A stretch of 64,000 bases of DNA from Bacillus canaveralius (GTDB lineage: Bacteria; Bacillota; Bacilli; Bacillales; Cytobacillaceae): the NCBI RefSeq assembly GCF_002860125.1, contig NZ_PGVA01000044.1, forward strand, positions 1-64,000, written 5' to 3'. Below, piece by piece: positions 53,880 through 63,537 of this stretch. Under the pieces are notes generated by a model. That model was not told the origin of the DNA. It worked only from the letters and a program-made list of their open reading frames with translations, and searched no databases. The stretch's first letter is position 1; each line of letters begins with the position of its first letter. A program made the position numbers and the translations under genes.

Positions 53880-54176
53880 ATGCTTAAAACTCCGATCGGA
53901 CGCTTCAGGCTGATGGGCTTTATTGAAGGTGCTTCATTGTTGATACTTTTATTTATTGCAATGCCACTTAAATACTTTGCAGGGTTTCCGGAAGTGGTCA
54001 GTGTTGTCGGAGCACTTCATGGTTTTTTCTTTATTGCTTATGTTTTGATTATCGCTTATACAACCTTTAAAATTCGCTGGTCGTTTGTTTGGGTGGCCAG
54101 TGCGGTCGTCGTTGCTTTCATTCCGTTTGGCAATATGATCCTCGACATCCGTTTACAGCGGTCCGGAATTGCTTAA
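53880..54176 (+). CDS. DUF3817 membrane protein (YdzA-like)
   Basis: This 98-residue membrane protein has about three hydrophobic segments (GFIEGASLLILLFIAMPLKY, LHGFFFIAYVLIIAYTTF, VWVASAVVVAFIPFGNMIL). The pattern FRLMGFIEGASLLILLFIAM and SVVGALHGFFF is the DUF3817 signature. The ribosome site GCGGAGGG precedes the ATG. No function has been established for the family. Confidence 0.8.
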   Translation: MLKTPIGRFRLMGFIEGASLLILLFIAMPLKYFAGFPEVVSVVGALHGFFFIAYVLIIAYTTFKIRWSFVWVASAVVVAFIPFGNMILDIRLQRSGIA

Positions 54177-54282
54177 GAACCGGGTTCTTTATATTTTTTA
54201 AAAATAGAGCAGATGTTTATCTAAAATATAAAAGGGAATAAAGGTAACTAAAATACAGACCATCATTGCTGGGGTGTTGCCT

Positions 54283-54522
54283 ATGGATAAGCATGATCAT
54301 TATGTTAACGAAAAAGCCAGAAAAATGGTTGAAGAATTTAAAAATGGTCCTGACTATCTCTTTTTGGTTAAATCAATCGAAAAGCTTAGCGATGTGTCGC
54401 AAGGTAAAAAAATGAACAGCGAATATTCAATCCGGTATTTAGAAAACTTTCTGTTTCGCCAATTTAAATATAAAATCATGCAACATGATGGTAAACGACT
54501 TTTTATCAAAAAGAGAAATTAA
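54283..54522 (+). CDS. Uncharacterised small protein (79 aa)
   Basis: This 79-residue protein is charged, with a Lys-rich end (MQHDGKRLFIKKRN) and no membrane segment. GGGGTG lies seven bases before ATG 54283. It has no recognised family and stands alone before a terminator. Confidence 0.5.
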   Translation: MDKHDHYVNEKARKMVEEFKNGPDYLFLVKSIEKLSDVSQGKKMNSEYSIRYLENFLFRQFKYKIMQHDGKRLFIKKRN

Positions 54523-54586
54523 TATGCCAAAATGATCCCTAACTGAACTGGATTGATTTTTAAAAAACAATGCCTTCTTTAATGCG

Positions 54587-54620
54587 AAAAACCCCATGCT
54601 AATGTAAAGCATGGGGTTTG
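54587..54620. terminator. Bidirectional terminator
   Basis: AAAACCCCATGCT and AGCATGGGGTTT form a strong stem between convergent genes. Confidence 0.88.
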
Positions 54621-54622
54621 GC

Positions 54623-55357
54623 CTATTGGATTAAATTCAGGAATTGCTTTGTACGCGGTTCTTGCGGGTTTGTGAAAATTTCTGCAGGTCGGCCGCGTTC
54701 AACGATTACTCCGCCATCCATGAAAATGACTTCATCTGCCGCTTCCCTGGCAAAGCGCATTTCATGTGTAACGACAACCATCGTTTTCCCCTCGTTTGCA
54801 AGATCCTTCATGACTTTCAACACTTCTCCGACAAGCTCAGGATCAAGTGCAGAAGTAGGCTCATCAAAAAGCATGACTTTCGGTTCCATCGCCAGGCCCC
54901 TCGCAATCCCGACCCGCTGCTGCTGGCCGCCGGATAATTGGAACGGATAGAAACCGAATTTGTCAGCTAAGCCAACCTTGGCAAGTAGTGCCTCTGCCGA
55001 TTTTCGCGCCTCAGCTTTGGATTGTCCTTTGACCGTAACAGGGCCTTCCATTACATTTTCCAAAGCAGTCATATGAGGGAACAGATTATAGTTTTGAAAA
55101 ACCATCCCTGTCATCCTGCGAAAAGCCGCTATGTTTTTTTTCTGGAGCTTCTCGGAAAAATCGATCCTTTTATCCTCAATCGCAATCGTGCCGGCTGTCG
55201 GTGTTTCCAGCAGGTTTAAACAACGAAGCAAAGTAGTTTTTCCTGAACCGGAAGGGCCAATCACAACGACAACTTTTCCTTTTTCAACCTCAAGATCTAT
55301 TCCTTTTAAAACTTCCAGCGTATCAAAGCGTTTGTATAAATCATTAACAGAAATCAT
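54623..55357 (-). CDS. Amino-acid ABC transporter ATPase (cystine type)
   Basis: This 244-residue ATPase of the polar amino acid family has Walker A GPSGSGKT at 34-41, Q-loop [19 protein letters not shown], signature [15 protein letters not shown], Walker [16 protein letters not shown] and [10 protein letters not shown]. It is the last gene of an SBP-permease-ATPase operon on the minus strand. The solute-binding protein looks like TcyA, so this would be TcyC. Other polar amino acids are possible. Confidence 0.82.
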   Translation of the reverse strand: MISVNDLYKRFDTLEVLKGIDLEVEKGKVVVVIGPSGSGKTTLLRCLNLLETPTAGTIAIEDKRIDFSEKLQKKNIAAFRRMTGMVFQNYNLFPHMTALENVMEGPVTVKGQSKAEARKSAEALLAKVGLADKFGFYPFQLSGGQQQRVGIARGLAMEPKVMLFDEPTSALDPELVGEVLKVMKDLANEGKTMVVVTHEMRFAREAADEVIFMDGGVIVERGRPAEIFTNPQEPRTKQFLNLIQ

Positions 55358-55384
55358 AGTTCTTCTCCTTCCATGTTAAAAGTC

Positions 55385-56086
55385 TCATCTTGATACATAA
55401 CGATCAAACCGACCCTCGAGTTTTCCTTGAACGATGGAAAGGAGGAAGCAAATAATCCAGTAGATGAGTGCCGCTTCTGTATAAAGAAGGAGAAATTCAT
55501 AGTTGGTCGCGGCAATTTCCTGAGCCCGCCTAAACATTTCCGTAACGAGAATAAGCGCAGCAAGCGAAGTATCTTTGACCAGACTGATAAATGTATTTGA
55601 AAGGGGAGGGATTGATACTCTCGAAGCCTGGGGAAGGATAATCCGCCGCAAAATTTGCGAATAAGACATCCCGATCGAGTAGCCGGCTTCCCATTGCCCC
55701 TTCGGAACCGATAATATTGAGGCCCGGATAATTTCAGATGCGTAGGCACCAACATTCAATGAAAAAGCTATAACAGCTGCTGGAAACGGGTCAATCACGA
55801 TTCCAGCCGTGGGCAGCCCGTAGAAAATGATAAATAATTGGACGAGCAGAGGTGTTCCCCTGATGGCAGAAACATAGACTCTGGCGAACGTTTGCAAAGG
55901 CTTTATGGTTGAGATTCTCGCCAGTGCTGTCAATATCGCCAGTATTAATCCAATAATAAACGAGATAATCGTTAAAGGTATTGTATTAAAAATAGCCCCC
56001 TCCAGCAGCGGCTGGAGGGAACTCCTCGCAATTTCAATAAGGCGCTCAGTTCTATCGGGATCAAGGAAAATGCTATTCAAGTACAT
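55385..56086 (-). CDS. Amino-acid ABC transporter permease (cystine type)
   Basis: This 233-residue permease has about five hydrophobic segments. [20 protein letters not shown] is the first, and [20 protein letters not shown] and [20 protein letters not shown] with the EAGYSIGMS loop are the EAA-region signature. The ATG at 56086 is preferred over the upstream ORF start because the upstream residues lie in the SBP gene. It overlaps the SBP end by about 14 bases, so the two are coupled. Confidence 0.8.
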   Translation of the reverse strand: MYLNSIFLDPDRTERLIEIARSSLQPLLEGAIFNTIPLTIISFIIGLILAILTALARISTIKPLQTFARVYVSAIRGTPLLVQLFIIFYGLPTAGIVIDPFPAAVIAFSLNVGAYASEIIRASILSVPKGQWEAGYSIGMSYSQILRRIILPQASRVSIPPLSNTFISLVKDTSLAALILVTEMFRRAQEIAATNYEFLLLYTEAALIYWIICFLLSIVQGKLEGRFDRYVSR

Positions 56087-56912
56087 TTTCGCCAAACCAT
56101 TTCTTGGAGATTTGTTCATATGTGCCATCTGCAATGATTTCATCTAAAGCGTTGTTTACTTCTTCAACAAGCGTCTCGCTGCCTTTACGGAACATCAAAC
56201 CGCTTTGGGCTGCGTCTTCAGATGTTGCCGCAATTTTAATCGGAGCATCCGGTCTTTTATTTGTAAAGTCAAGAAACGAAAGCTTGTCGTTGATCGTAGC
56301 ATCGACACGATTTGAATTTAAAAGCTCAATTGCCTGGTTAAAGCCTTCAACTCCAACAATTTCTGCACCATACGATTTGGCAAGCTCAGCATAGTTGCTT
56401 GTCATCGATTGGGCAGACTTTTTCCCTTCGAGATCTTCAAAACTGCTGATGTCAGTATTATCTTCACGCGTAATCAACACAGCTGCAGATGTAATATAAG
56501 GCTTTGAAAAATCATATTTTTCTTCGCGGTCCGGCTTAATTCCAACCTGGTTGGCGATCATATCAAAACGCTTTGAATCAAGCCCGGCAAACATCGCGTC
56601 CCACTGCGTTTCCATAAAGACAGGTTCCACATCGAGCCGGTTCGAAACTTCTGTCGCTAACTCAACATCAAAGCCGGTTAATTCGCCTTTATCATCATGA
56701 AATGAAAATGGAGGATATGTACCTTCTGTACCGATCAATAATTTACCATCCTCTTTTACCTTGGCCAGTAAATCTTCCTCTGTTTTGCCACCTTCAGCAG
56801 CATTATTTTCTTGATTATTTCCAGCTTCATTGTTATTATCATTCGTTCCGCATGCGGAAAGGATCAGCATAAAACTTAATAACAGTGCAAATAAAAGTGT
56901 AAGCTTTTTCAA
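56073..56912 (-). CDS. Amino-acid-binding lipoprotein (TcyA-like)
   Basis: This solute-binding lipoprotein (279 residues) starts at TTG 56912 after GGGAGGA, with lipobox LSAC and a signal [15 protein letters not shown]. The family pattern [46 protein letters not shown] and WFGENVLE is that of cystine or polar amino acid binding proteins. TcyA of B. subtilis is the closest I recall, but substrate specificity cannot be certain. Confidence 0.82.
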   Translation of the reverse strand: MKKLTLLFALLLSFMLILSACGTNDNNNEAGNNQENNAAEGGKTEEDLLAKVKEDGKLLIGTEGTYPPFSFHDDKGELTGFDVELATEVSNRLDVEPVFMETQWDAMFAGLDSKRFDMIANQVGIKPDREEKYDFSKPYITSAAVLITREDNTDISSFEDLEGKKSAQSMTSNYAELAKSYGAEIVGVEGFNQAIELLNSNRVDATINDKLSFLDFTNKRPDAPIKIAATSEDAAQSGLMFRKGSETLVEEVNNALDEIIADGTYEQISKKWFGENVLE

Positions 56913-57145
56913 AAATGATTCCTCCCTAATTCTGATAGTTTTTATCGGCATTAGTTATCATAGTATATGTCCTATACCCTGTCAAAGAATATTTATCCGT
57001 TACTATCGTTTCCAAATCGGAGTAAATCATCCTTTTCTAAATAAACTTTTAGCCAGCAAAATAAGAAATTTTAAAAAGATTGTAGGGGAAAATCGATTTT
57101 GTTCGTCTATAAGGTGAAACGATTTTTGGAGCAGGAGGAAACAGA

Positions 57146-57835
57146 ATGATAGAAGTAAAGAATCTATCCCATGCTTTTCGCATTGGGAAAAAGGACAAGA
57201 AAACAAGCATCCCTGTTTTAAAGGATGTCTCGTTTTCGGTTAATCAGGGGGAGATCGTAACAATTGTTGGGCGAAGCGGGAGTGGAAAATCAACTCTTTT
57301 AAATTTAATCGCCGGTTTCATTTCCCCCGACAGCGGTGAGATTTGGATCGATGATGTAAAGGCGACCAGCCTGAACGAAACGAAATTTGCCGATTTTCGT
57401 TTAAACCATATCGGGTTTATCTTTCAAAGCTTCCAGCTGATTCCGAGTATGACGGCCTATGAAAATATTGAATTGCCTCTTATTTTAAAAGGGCTGGGCG
57501 AGATGGAACGCCGTGAAAAAGCATTGGCCGTCCTTGCAAAAGTCGGTCTGGCGGAGTACGGAGATCACTATCCAAGCGAATTATCCGGAGGCCAACAGCA
57601 ACGGGTTAGCATTGCAAGAGCACTTGTCGCCGGCGCACCGTTGATTCTTGCAGATGAACCGACCGGGAGTCTGGATAGCGAGACGGAGCAGGATCTGTTA
57701 AAGTTTATCAAACAATTAAATCAGGAAATGAAGATTACTTTTTTAATCATTACTCATGATGAAAAAGTAGCAGAAATCGGGAACCGGACGATCGAAATAG
57801 TTGACGGTCAAATTTTAGAGGGGGCCTTGATATGA
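57146..57835 (+). CDS. MacB/LolD-type ABC transporter ATPase
   Basis: This 229-residue ATPase has Walker A GRSGSGKS at 42-49, Q-loop [19 protein letters not shown], signature [15 protein letters not shown], Walker [13 protein letters not shown] and the H-loop THDEKVAEI. It is of the MacB/FtsE type that works with FtsX-like permeases. The next gene is exactly such a permease and overlaps by four bases (ATGA). The ribosome site GGAGGAAAC is strong. Confidence 0.88.
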   Translation: MIEVKNLSHAFRIGKKDKKTSIPVLKDVSFSVNQGEIVTIVGRSGSGKSTLLNLIAGFISPDSGEIWIDDVKATSLNETKFADFRLNHIGFIFQSFQLIPSMTAYENIELPLILKGLGEMERREKALAVLAKVGLAEYGDHYPSELSGGQQQRVSIARALVAGAPLILADEPTGSLDSETEQDLLKFIKQLNQEMKITFLIITHDEKVAEIGNRTIEIVDGQILEGALI

Positions 57836-59172
57836 AACTAAAGGACCAGTTCAGATTTGTCCGCCAAAATATGAAAAAAAATAAAACGAGACTGTTTATG
57901 ACAATACTGGCTACAGCAATGGGATGCGCCTTCTTAATTGTGCTTGCATCGGTAGGATTCGGCCTTCATAAAACAATTATCAAAGGTATGACCGAGGATC
58001 GCGCGGTCACGGAAATAGAGGTGCCGGGAAAAGAAGAAAATGGTACCTTTCTGCCGCTAACAGACAAAGATATCAAGTATTTTGAGTCGATCGACAATGT
58101 AAAAGCGGTGACTAGAAGACAGGTTTTGATGCAGCAGGGAAACTACGAAATTGACAACTATCAAACATCTGCCGAAACAATTGTTACCCATGTGCCATCG
58201 GAGGTAAAGGCAGGCTTTGAGCTATCAAAGGGCCGCTTGCCTGAAGCGGATAATGAAATTGTGGTAGGGTATGATTTTGTCGAATCACTGGCCAATAAAG
58301 ATGCCAAACAAGAGGAACTGTATGATGAAACAGGCAAAGTGAAAGAAGAATTTCGATATACAAAGGATCTTGTCGGGAAACAACTTAACCTTACCGTGAT
58401 CCAATATGTTGATGGACAGGAGCAGAAAAAGGTGATTCCTCTCACCGTAGTCGGAATCGGTAAAAAACCGGGCAGAGAATGGATGATCGATCAAAACGTG
58501 TTTATTTCAGAGAAAACATTATCAGAGATCGAAGAGTTTACTGGAACTCCACGGGGAATGATTAAGAGCCAGGGTGAGGAAGAGAGCCCGGAAGTGGATA
58601 GTCAGAGCTATGATTATGTTAAAATTTACGCTGTGAATCTTGAAGCTGTCCAGGCTATTACGGATTCGCTTAAACAAGAAAACTATCCAACTTACTCTGT
58701 TGTGAGTGAGATGGAAGAGGTCAATAAGGTTTTCACCGTTATTAAAGCCGGGCTCATCTTTGTTGGAACGATTGCGATTCTAATTGCATCAATCGGAATT
58801 TACAATACGATGACAATGGCCGTGACCGAACGTGCCCCCGATATCGGGATTATGAAAGCGATCGGTGCAAATCCAGGAACAATTAAGCGCATTTTCCTGC
58901 TGGAAAGCAGCTATATCGGCATTGCTGGTGCCTTCATTGGCACGATCGTCTCATACGGGTTAAGCTACATAGTAAATTATCTGCTCCCGATCATTATTAG
59001 CAGCTCGTTTGGCCAGGAGCTTCCGGAAGGTCTTATGTTCAGCTATATTCCTGTTACACTGCCGCTTATCTGTGTGATCATTTGCTACGCCGTTACAATT
59101 CTATCAGGCTATCGCCCTGCCCAAAGAGCGACCCGGGTTGATGTACTGAAAGCGCTGCGAAGAGAAGTTTAA
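57832..59172 (+). CDS. FtsX-like ABC transporter permease
   Basis: This 446-residue protein has one N-terminal membrane segment (about 19-43: TRLFMTILATAMGCAFLIVL) and a large extracytoplasmic domain (about 45-290). Three C-terminal segments follow (starting AGLIFVGTIAILIASIGIYN), with the FtsX signature TERAPDIGIMKAIGANPGTI. With the ATPase it probably forms an exporter of peptides or a mechanotransmission complex, as in MacB and YknYZ systems. Its substrate is unknown. Confidence 0.85.
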   Translation: MKLKDQFRFVRQNMKKNKTRLFMTILATAMGCAFLIVLASVGFGLHKTIIKGMTEDRAVTEIEVPGKEENGTFLPLTDKDIKYFESIDNVKAVTRRQVLMQQGNYEIDNYQTSAETIVTHVPSEVKAGFELSKGRLPEADNEIVVGYDFVESLANKDAKQEELYDETGKVKEEFRYTKDLVGKQLNLTVIQYVDGQEQKKVIPLTVVGIGKKPGREWMIDQNVFISEKTLSEIEEFTGTPRGMIKSQGEEESPEVDSQSYDYVKIYAVNLEAVQAITDSLKQENYPTYSVVSEMEEVNKVFTVIKAGLIFVGTIAILIASIGIYNTMTMAVTERAPDIGIMKAIGANPGTIKRIFLLESSYIGIAGAFIGTIVSYGLSYIVNYLLPIIISSSFGQELPEGLMFSYIPVTLPLICVIICYAVTILSGYRPAQRATRVDVLKALRREV

Positions 59173-59281
59173 TAGTTAAATACTTGTGAAGCGATTTATT
59201 TCACTTGGATAGCTTTTTCATATCAATTTTTAACGAGATAAGTGGAAATTGGGTTGTTTTATGTTACAAATATTTTTAATG

Positions 59282-59318
59282 AAAAGGCTGCTTCCCGATA
59301 ATTGGAAGCAGCCTTTTC
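59282..59318. terminator. Bidirectional terminator before uppP
   Basis: AAAAGGCTGCTTCC and GGAAGCAGCCTTTT form a strong stem between convergent genes. Confidence 0.88.
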
Positions 59319-59322
59319 CAGC

Positions 59323-60156
59323 TTATAAAAATACAATATAGATAACAGCAGCAAGCACGATCCGGTAGATTGCAAACGGGACAAGCTTTATTTTATTGAT
59401 AAGCGCCAAGAAGAAGCGAATCGAAATCATCGCAAAAATAAAGGCACTGATAAAACCTGCAATAAAAAATGGCAAGGCGTCAATCGTGATAAACTGCCAG
59501 TTTTTTAATAATGAAAGTCCGCTTGCACCGAGCATAATCGGAACCGCCATGATGAACGTAAAATCGGATGCGGCCCGGTGGCTCATTCCAAGGATCACGC
59601 CGCCGGAAATCGTTGACCCGGAACGGGAAAATCCTGGCCATAACGCAATACACTGGAATAAACCGACACCAATCGCCTGCTTCCAGGTGATTTGGTCAAC
59701 CGAATGTGTGGTTGTCACTTTATTAGGGAGGAAGTCAGCAATTAACATGAAAACAGCACCGATGACAAGTCCGATGAGAACGGTATAGACCGAAAACAAA
59801 TGTGTGTCAATTGTATCTTCCAACAAGAAACCAAAAAACGCAGCGGGGAAAAGCCCGACAATCACATGTTTGAGCTGGAGTCTTGGTCCCGAAGAAGCAG
59901 TGCCGCCCGCAGATCCCTTTTTCAAACCTAGCAACTCTTTGAATCGTTCTCTAAAAATGATCACAACCGCCAAAATGGATCCCAGCTGGATTACCACTTT
60001 GAAAGTGTTCGCCACTTCCTTTGAAAACAATTCTTTTGATTTAAACATCAAGTCATCAACAATAATCATATGTCCTGTCGAGGAAACCGGAATAAACTCC
60101 GTCAGTCCCTCAACAATTCCCAAAACGATTGCTACGAAAATTTCCCACAAGTTCAT
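59323..60156 (-). CDS. uppP: Undecaprenyl-diphosphatase UppP/BacA
   Basis: This membrane enzyme recycles undecaprenyl pyrophosphate to the monophosphate carrier for cell-wall and surface glycans. The 277-residue protein has the motif EGLTEFIPVSSTGHM (16-30), the second signature WPGFSRSGSTISGG and about eight hydrophobic segments. It is the only visible lipid-carrier gene in the window, and it might also serve glycan assembly. The ribosome site is GGGGTGT-like and weak. Confidence 0.92.
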   Translation of the reverse strand: MNLWEIFVAIVLGIVEGLTEFIPVSSTGHMIIVDDLMFKSKELFSKEVANTFKVVIQLGSILAVVIIFRERFKELLGLKKGSAGGTASSGPRLQLKHVIVGLFPAAFFGFLLEDTIDTHLFSVYTVLIGLVIGAVFMLIADFLPNKVTTTHSVDQITWKQAIGVGLFQCIALWPGFSRSGSTISGGVILGMSHRAASDFTFIMAVPIMLGASGLSLLKNWQFITIDALPFFIAGFISAFIFAMISIRFFLALINKIKLVPFAIYRIVLAAVIYIVFL

Positions 60157-60426
60157 TGAAACACCCCAAATTAAATTTACATATGTTAAGGCTTTAACGA
60201 GTCATAATTGAAGCACTGTCCGAAAATTTACTATATCATTAATTTAAGAGACAGGAAATAGAAACTATTATTATTTGAATCGAGAAATAATTAGAATTTA
60301 TTTCTCGGGAAAGCGCAGGAAAAGACAAAATCATCTATCTTACCTGTAAAAATAGCACAAAAACTAGGGGATAATGTCGTTATATAGAAGAGGTTTTGCC
60401 ACAAACAATAAAAGGAGGGATCCAGC

Positions 60427-60822
60427 ATGGCAGCAGGCCTAATTCATCATCTGGAAATATATGTTTCAGATTTAAAAAAGAGCAGCGAATTTTGGGAATG
60501 GATATTGGCTGAACTAAAATATCAGCCGTTTCAGAAATGGGACAAAGGAGTAAGTTGGAAATTAGGTGATACTTATATTGTGTTCGTACAAACAGAAGAC
60601 AAATACCTCGATGTTCCATATCACCGGCGGCGAACCGGTCTCAATCATCTTGCTTTCCATGCAGGCGGAAGAGAACGCGTTGATGAAATGGCCGCAAAGT
60701 TAGCCGCACAAGGAATCCCGCTCCTGTATGCGGATCAATCGCCCTATGCGGGTGGACCTGACCATTACGCTATTTATTTTGAAGATCCCGATCGGATTAA
60801 AGTTGAACTGGTTGCTACATGA
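60427..60822 (+). CDS. VOC-family (glyoxalase/dioxygenase fold) protein
   Basis: This 131-residue single-domain protein has HHLEIYVSDLKKSSEFW at the start, TGLNHLAFHAGG in the middle and YFEDPDRIKVELV at the end. These supply the His and Glu that coordinate metal in this fold. Ribosome site AAAGGAGGG. The reaction is unknown. The alignment of metal-site residues is consistent with a functional enzyme. Confidence 0.75.
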   Translation: MAAGLIHHLEIYVSDLKKSSEFWEWILAELKYQPFQKWDKGVSWKLGDTYIVFVQTEDKYLDVPYHRRRTGLNHLAFHAGGRERVDEMAAKLAAQGIPLLYADQSPYAGGPDHYAIYFEDPDRIKVELVAT

Positions 60823-60910
60823 GAACGTAAGTAATCATAGCTGACTTATAATTTTAATTTAGGATAGAATCAATACGCTATGTAAAAGATAAAAAGTCGG
60901 AGGGTACATA

Positions 60911-62065
60911 ATGAATTTCGCAGAACTAAAAGGTACAGACGAACGTCTGAAATGTATGGACAGCCTAAAGGAAGACTTTTCAGAACGGGCAAATCGCAAC
61001 AATGATAGCGGAGAGTTCCCGTTTCAAAACTTCGATGATCTTAAGCGTACAGGATACACAGCGTTAACGGTTTCACAGGAATATGGAGGCAAGGAAATTT
61101 CTCTGTATGAGCTTGTACGGCTGCAGGAGAAAATTGCTGAAGGAGATGGTTCCACAGCTCTCGGAATCGGGTGGCATATGGGTATTATCAAAAATTTAAG
61201 TGAAAAAAGGCTGTGGGACGAATCATTGTTCCAATTTCTTTGTGAAGAAGTAAAAAAGGGAGCGATCATTAACGCTGCTGCTACAGAACCAGGAACCGGA
61301 AGCCCGACGAGAGGAGGCAAGCCACAGACAACTGCGGAAAAACAAGGGCAGACATGGACGATTAATGGCCGCAAAACGTTTACGACGTTGGCGCCGGTAT
61401 TGGATTTTTTTATTGTCACCGCAACGTTAAAAGAAAGCGAAGAAATAGCGAACTTCTTGATACCACGTTCCGCTTCAGGGCTCAGAATTGAAGAAACCTG
61501 GGACAGTATTTCGATGCGGGGCACTGGCAGTCATGATTTAATTCTTGAAAACGTCATTGTTGAAGATCAGTTCCTGGTCGAAAAGCTTGGAAAGTCTGGT
61601 CAACGGGCCAACGGCTGGCTTCTCCATATCCCGGCATGCTATTTGGGCATTGCGCAAGCTGCTCAATCTCACGCAATCAAGTTTTCGCAAAGCTATTCAC
61701 CTAATAGCATTGATGGCTCAATCATTGACCTGCCTAATGTTCGTCAAAAAATAGGCGAGATTGAACTCGAATTGATGAGATCCAGACATTTTCTCTACTC
61801 CGTAGCAAAATTATGGGATGAATCAGATGAAAATAAACGAAACGGCCTTCTTCCGGAGCTTGGCGCAGTCAAACATGCTGTTACCAACTCAGCTATCAAG
61901 GCAGTTGATCTTGCGATGCGAGTTGTCGGCGCAAGAAGCCTTTCGGCAAAGAGTCCATTGCAGCGCTACTACCGCGATGTCCGCGCCGGGCTTCACAATC
62001 CACCGATGGATGATATGACGATTAATTTGCTTGCTCAACATGCTATTCAAGTACAGAAAAAATAA
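60911..62065 (+). CDS. Acyl-CoA dehydrogenase family protein (YdbM-like)
   Basis: This flavoenzyme oxidises acyl-CoA or a related substrate. The 384-residue protein has TALTVSQEYGGKEISLYELV, INAAATEPGTGSPTRGG, FTTLAPVLDFFIVTATL, MRGTGSHDLILENV and a late segment with MRVVGARSLSAKSPLQRYYR. The size fits the YdbM group of B. subtilis. The ribosome site is TCGGAGGG. A terminator follows directly. Confidence 0.85.
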   Translation: MNFAELKGTDERLKCMDSLKEDFSERANRNNDSGEFPFQNFDDLKRTGYTALTVSQEYGGKEISLYELVRLQEKIAEGDGSTALGIGWHMGIIKNLSEKRLWDESLFQFLCEEVKKGAIINAAATEPGTGSPTRGGKPQTTAEKQGQTWTINGRKTFTTLAPVLDFFIVTATLKESEEIANFLIPRSASGLRIEETWDSISMRGTGSHDLILENVIVEDQFLVEKLGKSGQRANGWLLHIPACYLGIAQAAQSHAIKFSQSYSPNSIDGSIIDLPNVRQKIGEIELELMRSRHFLYSVAKLWDESDENKRNGLLPELGAVKHAVTNSAIKAVDLAMRVVGARSLSAKSPLQRYYRDVRAGLHNPPMDDMTINLLAQHAIQVQKK

Positions 62066-62085
62066 AGGTATACATGCATAAACAG

Positions 62086-62112
62086 CACTCGCCAAACGGC
62101 GAGTTTCTTTAT
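62086..62112 (+). terminator. Terminator after the acyl-CoA dehydrogenase gene
   Basis: ACTCGCC and GGCGAGT pair around AAAC, then TTTCTTTATT. Confidence 0.8.
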
Positions 62113-62180
62113 TATCTGTAAATCTGCATACTCCTGAAGATCCTTACTTGAACTAAAATTTATCAAAAAAATATCTTCCC

Positions 62181-62244
62181 ATATGGTATACCATATTATA
62201 TAATCTAACTGTATTACTTGAAATAGTACACCTAATACAGTTAG
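62181..62244 (+). promoter_or_regulatory. Operator region of the ytr-like operon
   Basis: A perfect palindrome ATATGGTATACCATAT (62181-62196) sits before the -10-like TATAAT (62199-62204). A perfect 12-bp inverted repeat follows: CTAACTGTATTA (62205-62216) and TAATACAGTTAG (62233-62244), with 16 bases between. The right arm runs into the ribosome site TTAGGAGG. This is a good operator for the GntR-family gene just downstream. Confidence 0.7.
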
Positions 62245-62254
62245 GAGGGTGCGA

Positions 62255-62635
62255 ATGTTTGAATTAGACTTGAGAAGCCGGCAGCCGATCTATGAACAGT
62301 TAGTCGACAAGCTAAAGGAACTGATTATAAATGAAGTACTTGGCGCAGATGAGCAGCTGCCATCTGTGAGAACGTTGGCGCAGCAGTTGACGATCAATCC
62401 GAATACGATTCAGAAAGCGTATCGTGAGCTTGAACTACAGGGCTATATATACTCCGTCAAAGGGAAAGGAAGCTTCGTCAATCCTTCTAATGAAACGATC
62501 AATACCGAAAAAATCGCTAAAGTAAAAAAGGAGCTGATCAAGCTGCTTTCTGAAGCATTGTATCTCGGAGTGCCAGTCAGCGAACTTTTCACCATAATTA
62601 CCGAATTGGATACTTCCATTCAGGGAGGAAAATAA
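62255..62635 (+). CDS. GntR-family transcriptional regulator (YtrA subfamily)
   Basis: This 126-residue short GntR regulator has the winged-helix start QPIYEQLVDKLKELIINEVL, then LGADEQLPSVRTLAQQLTIN and NTIQKAYRELELQGYIYSVK. It ends soon after, as in YtrA proteins, which lack a large effector domain. The ATG at 62255 follows AGGAGG. It precedes two ABC transporter genes and should bind the inverted repeats at 62181-62244, repressing its own operon as YtrA does in B. subtilis (bacitracin and cell-envelope stress). Confidence 0.85.
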   Translation: MFELDLRSRQPIYEQLVDKLKELIINEVLGADEQLPSVRTLAQQLTINPNTIQKAYRELELQGYIYSVKGKGSFVNPSNETINTEKIAKVKKELIKLLSEALYLGVPVSELFTIITELDTSIQGGK

Positions 62636-62637
62636 CG

Positions 62638-63537
62638 ATGATTCAATTAAAGGGCGTCACTAAATCATATGAAGACATTGAGGCTGTTTATAGGGTAGAT
62701 ATAAAGGTTAACCACGGTTCAATATACGGGCTGCTCGGTTCAAATGGTGCGGGAAAAACTACGGTTTTAAAGCTGCTTGCCGGAATTCTTAGGGCTGATG
62801 AAGGCCAAGTTCTGATCGATGACAAAAATATTTTTGAAAACCCGGAAATAAAAGATCGGATTTTCTTCATTCCGGATGCACCTTATTTCTTCTCGCAATA
62901 TACGATCCGACAGATGGCCGATTTTTATAAAAGCGTTTATTCCCGCTGGGACGATGAGCGTTTTAAACAGTTGGCACAAGTCTTTGAAATGGACATCAAC
63001 AGAAAAATACATAAATTTTCGAAAGGACTTCAACGTCAGGCTGCTTTCTGGCTCGCTCTGTCTACGATGCCGGAAATCCTCATATTAGATGAACCTATGG
63101 ATGGACTTGATCCAGTTATTCGCAAAAAGGTAAAAAGCCTGATCATTGACGAGGTCGCTGACAGGGAGATGACGGTTTTAATCTCTTCCCATAACTTGAG
63201 GGAGCTTGAGGACATTTGTGACCATGTCGGGATTCTTCATAAAGGACGCTTGCTTTTTGAACAAGAGCTTGATGATCTGAAAGCCGATGTCCACAAAATT
63301 CAGTTAGCCTTTAAAGGCGCTATTCCTGAACAGCTATACTCTGATCTGGCGATATTGCATAAAGAGATAAGAGGGAGCGTCCTGTTGTGCATCGTGAGAG
63401 GTAAAGAACCAGAAATAGCAGCATATATTGAAAAATACAATCCGGTCATCTTCGATATGCTTTCGCTGACTTTAGAGGAAATTTTCATATACGAAATGGG
63501 GGATGTCGGATATGCTATCAAGAATATCCTTGTTTAA
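62638..63537 (+). CDS. ABC transporter ATPase (YtrB-like)
   Basis: This 299-residue ATPase has Walker A GSNGAGKT at 34-41, signature FSKGLQRQAAFWLAL, Walker B ILILDEPMDGLDPV and the H-loop SSHNLRELEDI. It has the C-terminal extension typical of YtrB/YxlF-like ABC-2 systems. It overlaps the permease gene at its end (63512) by 26 bases. In the ytr operon the ATPase and permeases work in envelope stress. Confidence 0.85.
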   Translation: MIQLKGVTKSYEDIEAVYRVDIKVNHGSIYGLLGSNGAGKTTVLKLLAGILRADEGQVLIDDKNIFENPEIKDRIFFIPDAPYFFSQYTIRQMADFYKSVYSRWDDERFKQLAQVFEMDINRKIHKFSKGLQRQAAFWLALSTMPEILILDEPMDGLDPVIRKKVKSLIIDEVADREMTVLISSHNLRELEDICDHVGILHKGRLLFEQELDDLKADVHKIQLAFKGAIPEQLYSDLAILHKEIRGSVLLCIVRGKEPEIAAYIEKYNPVIFDMLSLTLEEIFIYEMGDVGYAIKNILV

